From contig DVKW01000201.1 of NCBI GenBank assembly GCA_018715855.1, positions 1-8,136 on the forward strand: 8,136 bases of DNA, read 5' to 3'. The notes under the pieces were generated by a model, which was not told the origin of the DNA, ran no database searches, and was given only the letters and a program-made list of their open reading frames with translations. The DNA comes from Candidatus Galligastranaerophilus intestinigallinarum (lineage in GTDB: Bacteria > Cyanobacteriota > Vampirovibrionia > Gastranaerophilales > Gastranaerophilaceae). This document shows positions 1-5,190 of this stretch, piece by piece. A program made the translations under genes and the position numbers. The stretch's first letter is position 1; each line of letters starts with the position of its first letter.

Positions 1-535
1 TTACCATCATTGAATCTCTTGCGCTTGTATCTCCAAAGCCACCAAAAATTATTGTATTAAACGTAAAATAAACATCATCTGCCGTAATTTCCTTGCCATC
101 CGACCATTTTAAACCCTTTCTTAATTCAACAATATATGTTTTTTTATCGGGTAAAATTTCAATTGATTTTGCAAGCCTTGGAACAACTTCCCCCGTATAC
201 GGGTTTGTATAAAAAAGGCCGTCATACATAATGCCTGATAAAAGGGTGGATGTTGCATCGTTAGAATTAAAAGGGTTAAAGGTTTTTGGGCCTTCACCTA
301 TTGTTGAAATGGTAAAATCACCGCCAAATTTGCCAATATTAGCGGTTGATACCAAATAATCAACACCATTTATTGTTTTTGTATAGTTTGGTTCAAACTC
401 ATATTTATTAATGTTTAAAGGCCTTAAATCCGTTTTAAAAATTTCTTCTTCATAGCCTTTATCTTTTTTTATGCAGCTTGTTAAAAATAAAGCAAAAATG
501 AAAATTATTACAATTATATATACTATTTTTTTCAT
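1..535 (-). CDS. Peptide-type ABC transporter solute-binding lipoprotein (SBP family 5), 3' part missing
   Basis: The first 178 codons are visible; the rest lies beyond position 1. The protein should capture oligopeptides, dipeptides or a similar solute outside the inner membrane and hand it to an ABC permease. Seen: residues 1-20 are a lysine-capped hydrophobic signal peptide ending in the lipobox LTSC, so Cys21 is the predicted lipidated residue. Residues 144-159 (WSDGKEITADDVYFTF) match the signature of family 5 binding proteins (OppA/DppA/NikA type), preceded by the usual VPRLAKSIEILPD stretch at 118-130. TFNPF (85-89) and the LLSGIMYDGLF segment (98-108) are also typical. Family members run about 500-600 aa, so roughly two thirds is missing. 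The ATG at 535 is chosen because the signal peptide begins there. No clear Shine-Dalgarno precedes it. The permease and ATPase genes are not in the window, and the true ligand cannot be told from this part. Confidence 0.88.
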   Translation of the reverse strand, partial: MKKIVYIIVIIFIFALFLTSCIKKDKGYEEEIFKTDLRPLNINKYEFEPNYTKTINGVDYLVSTANIGKFGGDFTISTIGEGPKTFNPFNSNDATSTLLSGIMYDGLFYTNPYTGEVVPRLAKSIEILPDKKTYIVELRKGLKWSDGKEITADDVYFTFNTIIFGGFGDTSARDSMMV

Positions 536-540
536 AATTA

Positions 541-569
541 TTGATTTTACCACAATTGTTTGATATAAA
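541..569 (+). promoter_or_regulatory. Candidate sigma-70 promoter for the RmlD-like gene
   Basis: TTGATT (541-546), a 17-nt spacer and TATAAA (564-569) match the -35/-10 consensus in four and five of six positions. The predicted start site near 576 gives a leader of about 50 nt. The element overlaps the candidate minus-strand promoter of the divergent lipoprotein gene, so the two could compete for polymerase. Confidence 0.4.
544..552 (-). promoter_or_regulatory. Candidate extended -10 promoter for the solute-binding lipoprotein
   Basis: Read on the minus strand the sequence is TGGTAAAAT: a TGn extension followed by TAAAAT, five of six matches to the -10 consensus. It ends 8 nt before the ATG at 535, so a start site 6-7 nt downstream would give an almost leaderless mRNA. 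This agrees with the absence of a recognisable ribosome binding site. No convincing -35 hexamer is seen. Confidence 0.35.
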
Positions 570-579
570 AACTGTATGG

Positions 580-602
580 TAAGGTAAGTTTGTTATACCT
601 TA
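580..602. repeat. 7-bp perfect inverted repeat in the divergent promoter region
   Basis: TAAGGTA (580-586) and TACCTTA (596-602) are perfect inverted copies around a 9-nt centre. Two flanking G:T pairs could extend an RNA hairpin. It lies downstream of the plus-strand promoter candidate and upstream of the minus-strand one, a place where an operator or a leader hairpin would sit. No T-tract follows, so it is not a terminator. Confidence 0.3.
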
Positions 603-626
603 TTTCAAAATAACGAAAGAAACCGA

Positions 627-1448
627 ATGAAAATTTTAGTTACGGGCGCATCGGGGCTTTTAGGTCAGGAATTATGTCCGATGCTTGATTCAATTGGTGC
701 TCAATACTGGGCAACCAACAGCAAAATTTTTGATATTACAAATTCTAAAATGGTTAATGAAATTATGAATAAAGTTTCACTTGATTTCATTATCCACTTA
801 GCCGCTTTTACAAATGTTGATCAGGCGGAAGTTAATCAAGAAGAAGCTTTTAGAATTAATCACATAGGAACAAAAAATATGGCAAAAATTGCCAAAAAAT
901 TGGATGTTCCAATTATTTATATAAGTTCCGCAAGTGTTTTTGACGGTGAAAAATTAACCCCATATAAAACAACAGATGCAACAAACCCGATTAATGTTTA
1001 CGGCAAATCAAAATTAATGGGCGAAGAAGAAATAAGAAAAATTACCAAAAAGCACTACATTATAAGAACAAGTTCACTTTATGGCAAAGGCGGAAGCAAT
1101 TATGTTGATGCTATGCTTACATATTCAATGTTTAATAGTTCCATCTCAGTTGTAGACGATCAAATTCTATGCCCCACTTGGACAAGAGATTTATCAAAAG
1201 AAATAATAAACATTTTATCGGGCGGCAAAGAATACGGAACATACCATATTTGTTCATCAGGCCGAACAAATTGGTCTGAATTTACAAAGAAAATTTTTGA
1301 TATAAAAAGAAGAAGTGTTTTTGTGCAGCCAATTCTAAAATCCGATTTTCCAAGGCCTGCAAAGCGCCCAAAATTTAGTGTTTTAGATAACGGTAACATT
1401 TTGCCAAGTTGGGAAGAATCTTTGGAAAAATATCTTTTGCAAAAATAA
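627..1448 (+). CDS. RmlD-like NAD(P)-dependent dTDP-4-dehydrorhamnose reductase family protein
   Basis: This is an extended short-chain dehydrogenase of 273 aa, slightly shorter than typical RmlD (about 290). RmlD reduces dTDP-4-dehydrorhamnose to dTDP-rhamnose for surface polysaccharide. Seen: a Rossmann glycine motif GASGLLG (7-13), the family block HLAAFTNVDQAE (57-68), the catalytic YGKSK (Tyr125, Lys129), DQILCPTWTRDLS (178-190), and a C-terminal RPKFSVLDNG (247-256), all in RmlD order. The usual STDYVFDG block reads SSASVFDG (100-107): the catalytic Thr is replaced by Ser, and the following Asp-Tyr by Ala-Ser. No rmlA, rmlB or rmlC is adjacent, so the substrate is not fixed by context. 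A related sugar-nucleotide reductase, or the MAT2B-like branch of the same fold, is possible. The start ATG abuts the Rossmann strand, and only a weak GAAAG precedes it. The family call is firm; the rhamnose assignment is inference. Confidence 0.85.
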   Translation: MKILVTGASGLLGQELCPMLDSIGAQYWATNSKIFDITNSKMVNEIMNKVSLDFIIHLAAFTNVDQAEVNQEEAFRINHIGTKNMAKIAKKLDVPIIYISSASVFDGEKLTPYKTTDATNPINVYGKSKLMGEEEIRKITKKHYIIRTSSLYGKGGSNYVDAMLTYSMFNSSISVVDDQILCPTWTRDLSKEIINILSGGKEYGTYHICSSGRTNWSEFTKKIFDIKRRSVFVQPILKSDFPRPAKRPKFSVLDNGNILPSWEESLEKYLLQK

Positions 1449-1463
1449 AACTTATTTTTGACA

Positions 1464-1487
1464 AAAATTTTTTTTCACAGGGTTTAA
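1464..1487 (+). repeat. Intergenic element A4-T8-CACA-G-GGTTTAA, copy 1
   Basis: This 24-nt stretch matches a minus-strand stretch at 7003-7026 in 23 of 24 positions (A4, T8, CACA, then G or A, then GGTTTAA). It lies in the gap before the SLH gene, just after a TTGACA at 1458-1463. Whether it is a protein-binding site, a promoter component or chance in AT-rich DNA cannot be settled from two copies. Confidence 0.35.
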
Positions 1488-1522
1488 AAACCATATTACT
1501 GTATTAGAAACCTTTATAAAAC

Positions 1523-1551
1523 TTGCCAAATAAGGTTTAATAATATAAAAT
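1523..1551 (+). promoter_or_regulatory. Candidate sigma-70 promoter for the SLH protein gene
   Basis: TTGCCA (1523-1528), a 17-nt spacer and TAAAAT (1546-1551) each match the consensus in five of six positions. The start site would fall near 1558, giving a leader of about 26 nt that contains the ribosome binding site. A second possibility lies upstream: perfect TTGACA (1458-1463) with TTTAAA (1483-1488), but its 19-nt spacer is long. Confidence 0.45.
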
Positions 1552-1564
1552 CAATCTTATTATT

Positions 1565-1571
1565 AAGGGAG
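1565..1571 (+). promoter_or_regulatory. Ribosome binding site of the SLH protein gene
   Basis: AAGGGAG lies 12 nt before the ATG at 1584. It is a strong Shine-Dalgarno match with a somewhat long spacer, and it supports that ATG, which also begins a good signal peptide. Confidence 0.6.
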
Positions 1572-1583
1572 AACTGTTAAAAG

Positions 1584-2762
1584 ATGAAAAAGATTCTTAT
1601 AAAACTATTTTCAATTGTTGCCATCTTCTTTGCAATATCAACAATTCAAGCAATGGCTGTCGAAGAATTTCCTGATGTCGGGCCTGATTATTGGTCATAT
1701 GATGCCATTATGTATTTTAAAGATAAAAACGTTTTGGCGGGCTACCCCGATGGCCTGTATAGACCTGATCAAAAAGTTACGAGGGCAGAATTTGCAACTA
1801 TTGTAACAAAAGCTCTCGGCCTTCGTGATTTAAGCGAAATAACTTATACAACATATAAAGATATCGATGAAAACCATTGGGCATATTATGATGTTATGCT
1901 TGGTTCTTATTACGGTTTAATCCATGGAACTCCCGATGGTATGTTCTATCCTTCAAACCATATTACAAGGTTAGAAATTATTATGGTTATTATGAAAGCG
2001 CTTTCAATTAAAGAAATAACCGAAGAACAAGCGCTTCAACAGTTATCTGTTTATAAAGATGCAAATGATGTTCCTTATTGGGCAACTTTAACAACGGGTA
2101 AAGCTCAAGAATTAGGCTTAATTGTTTTATTGCCTGGGTATGAAGATTATATTCTTCCAAACCAAGATGCAACAAGAGGTGAACTTGCCGTTTGGTTGTA
2201 TGGTATGCTTCAAAGAGCAGCTGTTCAACCCAGTGAAAAACTTCCAAAACAAGAAGGCCCGAAAAAAGCAGACGGCTATATAATTAAAAATGTTATTTTT
2301 GACGGCCGCTATGCAATAATTCCTGCAGGCACAACAATTCCGCTAGGCGTTATGGATTGCCTCTACACAAGAACAACAAAAGAAGGAACTGAACTTTTAA
2401 CTCGTGCGCTTGTAAATTTTGTATCTGAAGACCACACGCTTTTAATTCCAATCGGAAGCGAAATGACAGGTACAATTGATAAAGTGAGTGTCGGAAGAAC
2501 CTTAATTAAAAATTCTCAAATGGTTTATAGAACAGAAAATTTAATTGATTCTGAAACAAGACAACCAATTGCACCATTTAGAGCAGTTGGTGAATTAAGA
2601 CCTCAAGTTAGAGAATTTACCCATAACCCGATTCTTCAAAAAATAGGTTTTAAAGGGTTTAAAGGGCATAATTTCTACACCCATAAATCACAACAGGTTG
2701 ATTTTACACTTCTGGAACAAATTAAAATTGACCTAGAAGACAATTTAAAAATTGTTCAATAA
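1584..2762 (+). CDS. Secreted protein with three S-layer homology (SLH) repeats and a beta-rich C-terminal domain
   Basis: The protein has 392 aa. Residues 1-25 form a Sec signal peptide (MKK start, hydrophobic core, A-M-A before Val26). Three SLH repeats follow at about 29-80, 91-142 and 156-211, each with the FxDV/YKDI...W...L opening and a closing TRAE/TRLE/TRGE (66-69, 128-131, 197-200). SLH repeats bind peptidoglycan-linked polymers, so the protein should sit in the periplasm or at the cell surface. A proline- and lysine-rich linker (about 216-229) leads to a C-terminal domain with the spaced blocks IPAGTTIPLG (246-255) and LLIPIGSEMTGTIDKV (286-301). These resemble the IPaGT...LIPkGS blocks of VirB10/TrbI-type domains, but that is only pattern similarity. 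The tail (302-392) is charged and unrecognised. The gene is monocistronic by its own promoter and terminator. The SLH call is firm; the role of the C-terminal half is unknown. Confidence 0.9.
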   Translation: MKKILIKLFSIVAIFFAISTIQAMAVEEFPDVGPDYWSYDAIMYFKDKNVLAGYPDGLYRPDQKVTRAEFATIVTKALGLRDLSEITYTTYKDIDENHWAYYDVMLGSYYGLIHGTPDGMFYPSNHITRLEIIMVIMKALSIKEITEEQALQQLSVYKDANDVPYWATLTTGKAQELGLIVLLPGYEDYILPNQDATRGELAVWLYGMLQRAAVQPSEKLPKQEGPKKADGYIIKNVIFDGRYAIIPAGTTIPLGVMDCLYTRTTKEGTELLTRALVNFVSEDHTLLIPIGSEMTGTIDKVSVGRTLIKNSQMVYRTENLIDSETRQPIAPFRAVGELRPQVREFTHNPILQKIGFKGFKGHNFYTHKSQQVDFTLLEQIKIDLEDNLKIVQ

Positions 2763-2780
2763 GAAAAATTAAAATAAATT

Positions 2781-2810
2781 AAAGCCCTTATACAAAATAA
2801 GGGCTTTTTT
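2781..2810 (+). terminator. Rho-independent terminator after the SLH protein gene
   Basis: A perfect 11-bp stem (2781-2791 with 2797-2807) closes a 5-nt ACAAA loop. Its 3' arm merges into a run of six T (2805-2810). It lies 19 nt after the SLH stop codon and ends 14 nt before the radA ATG. Confidence 0.92.
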
Positions 2811-2818
2811 AATATAAT
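2789..2818 (+). promoter_or_regulatory. Candidate leaderless promoter of radA, overlapping the upstream terminator
   Basis: A perfect TATAAT (2813-2818) lies with its last base 7 nt before the A of the radA ATG, so transcription is predicted to begin at or next to the start codon. An imperfect -35, TATACA (2789-2794, four of six matches, 18-nt spacer), falls in the top and loop of the terminator hairpin. No Shine-Dalgarno is present between the -10 and the ATG, which agrees with a leaderless mRNA. Confidence 0.5.
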
Positions 2819-2824
2819 AATTTT

Positions 2825-4219
2825 ATGGCTAAAGTTAAATCAAAATGGGTTTGTCAAAATTGCGGCTATGAAACCGCTTCATATTTGGGAAAATGCCCCG
2901 ATTGCGGCAGGTTTTCAACTTTTGTAGAAGAAATTGTTCAAGAAAAAAGCGAAGTTAAATCTAAAAATTCTTCTATGAATATCGGAAGTATAGAAACTTT
3001 TTCTTATACAAAAATAAATGATGTTAAAGTGGATACATCCATTAGAATTTCAAGCGGAATGGAAGAATTTAACAGAGTTTTAGGGGGCGGCTTTGTTGAA
3101 GGGTCACTTTGTTTATTAGCAGGCGACCCCGGCATTGGTAAATCAACTTTAATTTTACAAACGGCAAAAAATATAGCAGCCCAAAATAAAAAAATTTTAT
3201 ACATTTGCGCAGAAGAATCAACCTCGCAAGTTAAATTAAGAGCGGAAAGATTAAATGCAAATTCAGAAAATATTTATGTAACACAGCAAAATTGTTTAGA
3301 AGAAATAATAAAACAAATTGAAAGCCTAAAGCCTGAATTTCTTGTGGTTGATAGTATTCAATCTGTTTTTAGCGCCCAAATTTTAAGTTCAACGGGTTCA
3401 GTCAGTCAAATTAGAGAATGTACAAACATTTTAATGCGAATTGCAAAGCAATTTAATGTAACAACCGTTATAATAGGCCATGTTACAAAAGAAGGAAATA
3501 TTGCAGGGCCAAAAGTTTTAGAACATATGGTAGATTGCGTTTTAAATTTTGAAGGTGAAAAATATAAAACAACAAGAATTTTAAGAGGCATTAAAAACAG
3601 ATTTGGCGCAGTTTCTGAAGTCGGCGTTTTTAATATGGAAGATATTGGCCTTGTTGAAATTAAAAACCCATCAGAATTATTTTTATCTGACAGAGAAAAT
3701 TTAACAACCTCGGGAAGTACGGTTATTGCAACATTAGAAGGCACAAGGTGTTTATTACTTGAAGTGCAGGCACTAACCGGTTCTACTCCATATCCAAACC
3801 CAAGAAGAGTTGCAAGGGGAATTGAATATGACAGGCTGCTTCAAATTTTGGCGGTTTTAGAAAAAAGAGTGGGCTTAAATTTATCTAAATCTGATGTTTA
3901 TATCAACGTTATAGGCGGCATAGACATTGTCGAGCCTGCTGCAGATTTAGGGGTTGCACTTGCGGTTTTAACAAGCGCAAGAGATTCTGTTATTAATAAA
4001 GACACTGTTTGCTTGGGTGAAATTGGCTTAAACGGGGAAATACGTTCTGTTGATAATTTGGAAGCAAGGCTTAAAGAAGCCTACAGATTAGGTTTTATTC
4101 GGGCGGTTGTTCCAAAAATTAACAACAAAACAATTAAAGACAGAATTTTAAAAATAGGAATTCAGATTTTTGAAGTTTCAAAAATAACAGATGCAATTAA
4201 AACCGCAATTTTAAACTGA
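2825..4219 (+). CDS. radA: DNA repair protein RadA (Sms), branch-migration ATPase
   Basis: RadA is a hexameric RecA-like helicase that drives branch migration of recombination intermediates during DNA repair. This copy has 464 aa, the normal length, with every hallmark in order. There is an N-terminal C4 zinc finger (Cys10, Cys13, Cys24, Cys27), a Walker A GDPGIGKS (100-107), and a Walker B strand LVVDS (173-177). The RadA-specific KNRFG motif is at 257-261. A C-terminal Lon-protease-like domain carries VEPAADLGVALAV (369-381); it serves as a scaffold, not a protease. The start is fixed by the canonical MAKxKxKWVC opening. No Shine-Dalgarno precedes it, and a consensus -10 lies at leaderless distance. 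A strong terminator separates it from the SLH gene, so it depends on its own promoter. Its last 9 bp overlap the convergent gene on the other strand, and no terminator is visible downstream. Confidence 0.98.
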   Translation: MAKVKSKWVCQNCGYETASYLGKCPDCGRFSTFVEEIVQEKSEVKSKNSSMNIGSIETFSYTKINDVKVDTSIRISSGMEEFNRVLGGGFVEGSLCLLAGDPGIGKSTLILQTAKNIAAQNKKILYICAEESTSQVKLRAERLNANSENIYVTQQNCLEEIIKQIESLKPEFLVVDSIQSVFSAQILSSTGSVSQIRECTNILMRIAKQFNVTTVIIGHVTKEGNIAGPKVLEHMVDCVLNFEGEKYKTTRILRGIKNRFGAVSEVGVFNMEDIGLVEIKNPSELFLSDRENLTTSGSTVIATLEGTRCLLLEVQALTGSTPYPNPRRVARGIEYDRLLQILAVLEKRVGLNLSKSDVYINVIGGIDIVEPAADLGVALAVLTSARDSVINKDTVCLGEIGLNGEIRSVDNLEARLKEAYRLGFIRAVVPKINNKTIKDRILKIGIQIFEVSKITDAIKTAILN

Positions 4220-5020
4220 CATATTTTGAAAAACTTCCCTTGCATAAAGCCCTAAATATTCTTTTTGTTCTCTTGTCATATCGGGCTCTGTTTTTTGGAA
4301 ATAAAAACCTGTTCTTGTTTCATATTGTTCTTCAAATTCTTCTCTTGAAAGCCTTTTATCGCAGCGGAACATATTTCTCATAAAAGATTCCGCTTCAAAA
4401 AAATCTCTTTTTTTATAAATTTCTTTAAACCTTGCAATTGCGCCTTCTTTGCCATCTGCAAAACCGAGCCACGGGTCAATTACATAGTTTTGTTCACCTT
4501 TTTTGTTTCCTTTTTGCATATCTGTTATAACAAAGGAATGATCCATCGGGTATAATTTTCTATCTTCGATTTCACCTGTTTTTTTGTTGATGAAATCCAT
4601 TTTATACATTAATTCAACCCTGTCGCTGTTAAAATATCCGTTTGCCGTTAAAACCGCCATTGCGGCCATTGCGTTTTCTTTGCAGTTGCCAAGCCTTAAT
4701 TGCCTTATCATATTAAGGTTTAAAATATAAGGAATGCCCTTTTCTTCTTCGGATAAATTAATTTTATAATAGCTTGGAAAATCAGCCATTTCTCTCATTA
4801 ATTTGATTTTTTGATACATTTTATCCGTTATTCTTTCTGCTTTTACTCTTTTTTTAGAAGTGTATTTTGTAGAAAGGTAAAGGTCGTCTGCCATTGTTTG
4901 GCTTAGCATCGGAAATTCGGCCCTTGTTTTTCTTTGCAGTTTGTCTGCTTCTTTTATTTCCTTTTTTCTTGAGCCAAATAGTGGGGAATTATAGCAGTTA
5001 TTTATACCAAAAATTTTCAT
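4211..5020 (-). CDS. Unassigned protein with a candidate Cys-His-Asp catalytic triad (papain/transglutaminase-like pattern)
   Basis: I do not recognise this 269-aa protein as a named family. Seen: LGNCKENAMAAMAVL (110-124), DHSFVIT (160-166) and YVIDPWLGFADG (179-190), giving Cys113, His161 and Asp182 in the order and local setting used by papain-fold and transglutaminase-fold enzymes. In those enzymes Cys starts a helix, and His and Asp lie on neighbouring strands. A peptidase, amidase, deamidase or transglutaminase role is therefore inferred, not shown. The N-terminus MKIFGINNCYNSPLFGS lacks a hydrophobic signal peptide but shares an M-x-I-x-G-[IL]-NN...SP-x-F pattern with the gene at 6429-6974. 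Residues 18-75 are lysine/arginine-rich and probably helical. The ATG at 5020 is preceded only by a weak AGGCG 12 nt upstream. The 3' end overlaps radA by 9 bp. The coding call is strong; the enzymatic call is moderate. Confidence 0.8.
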   Translation of the reverse strand: MKIFGINNCYNSPLFGSRKKEIKEADKLQRKTRAEFPMLSQTMADDLYLSTKYTSKKRVKAERITDKMYQKIKLMREMADFPSYYKINLSEEEKGIPYILNLNMIRQLRLGNCKENAMAAMAVLTANGYFNSDRVELMYKMDFINKKTGEIEDRKLYPMDHSFVITDMQKGNKKGEQNYVIDPWLGFADGKEGAIARFKEIYKKRDFFEAESFMRNMFRCDKRLSREEFEEQYETRTGFYFQKTEPDMTREQKEYLGLYAREVFQNMSV

Positions 5021-5081
5021 ATTTTTTTAAAACGCCTGAATAATAAAAATTGATAAATTTTCATTAAGTTGTATTAACTAT

Positions 5082-5110
5082 TTGAATTGTTGTGAAAGTT
5101 TAAGCATAAT
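5082..5110 (+). promoter_or_regulatory. Candidate sigma-70 promoter for ftsZ
   Basis: TTGAAT (5082-5087), a 17-nt spacer and CATAAT (5105-5110) match the consensus in four and five of six positions, with a predicted leader of about 75 nt. A second candidate, TTTAGA (5128-5133) with TATTAA (5151-5156) at 17-nt spacing, lies closer to the gene. The 170-bp gap is divergent and must also hold the promoter of the minus-strand gene at 4211-5020, for which I see no clear candidate. Confidence 0.35.
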
Positions 5111-5160
5111 ATTGATAATTACTTTACTTTAGAAAAATTTTTAAGTATTGTATTAACAAA

Positions 5161-5188
5161 GGAACCAATAAGAAAAGAGGACCAATAA
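5161..5188 (+). repeat. Duplicated GGA(A)CCAATAA in the ftsZ leader
   Basis: GGAACCAATAA (5161-5171) and GGACCAATAA (5179-5188) are direct repeats with an 18-nt period. Each copy contains a purine-rich AAAGGA or AGAGGA, so the ftsZ leader carries two tandem Shine-Dalgarno-like blocks. Only the second is correctly spaced for the start codon. Confidence 0.5.
5176..5181 (+). promoter_or_regulatory. Ribosome binding site that decides the GTG start of ftsZ
   Basis: AGAGGA lies 9 nt before GTG at 5191. The next in-frame ATG comes only at codon 41, inside the nucleotide-binding domain, so the GTG is the start. Confidence 0.65.
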
Positions 5189-5190
5189 AA

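Noticed and set aside
1481..1492. Palindrome-like GGTTTAAAAACC as a terminator for the RmlD-like gene
   Set aside because: The arms would leave only a 2-nt loop, and no T-tract follows. No convincing terminator is seen after that gene.
2649..2666. Tandem TTTAAAGGG in the SLH gene as a slippage repeat
   Set aside because: There are only two 9-nt copies, in frame, encoding GFK-GFK. This is too short to suggest phase variation.
3406..3744. Minus-strand open frame of 112 codons inside radA
   Set aside because: It is antisense to highly conserved RadA sequence, and its translation has no domain.
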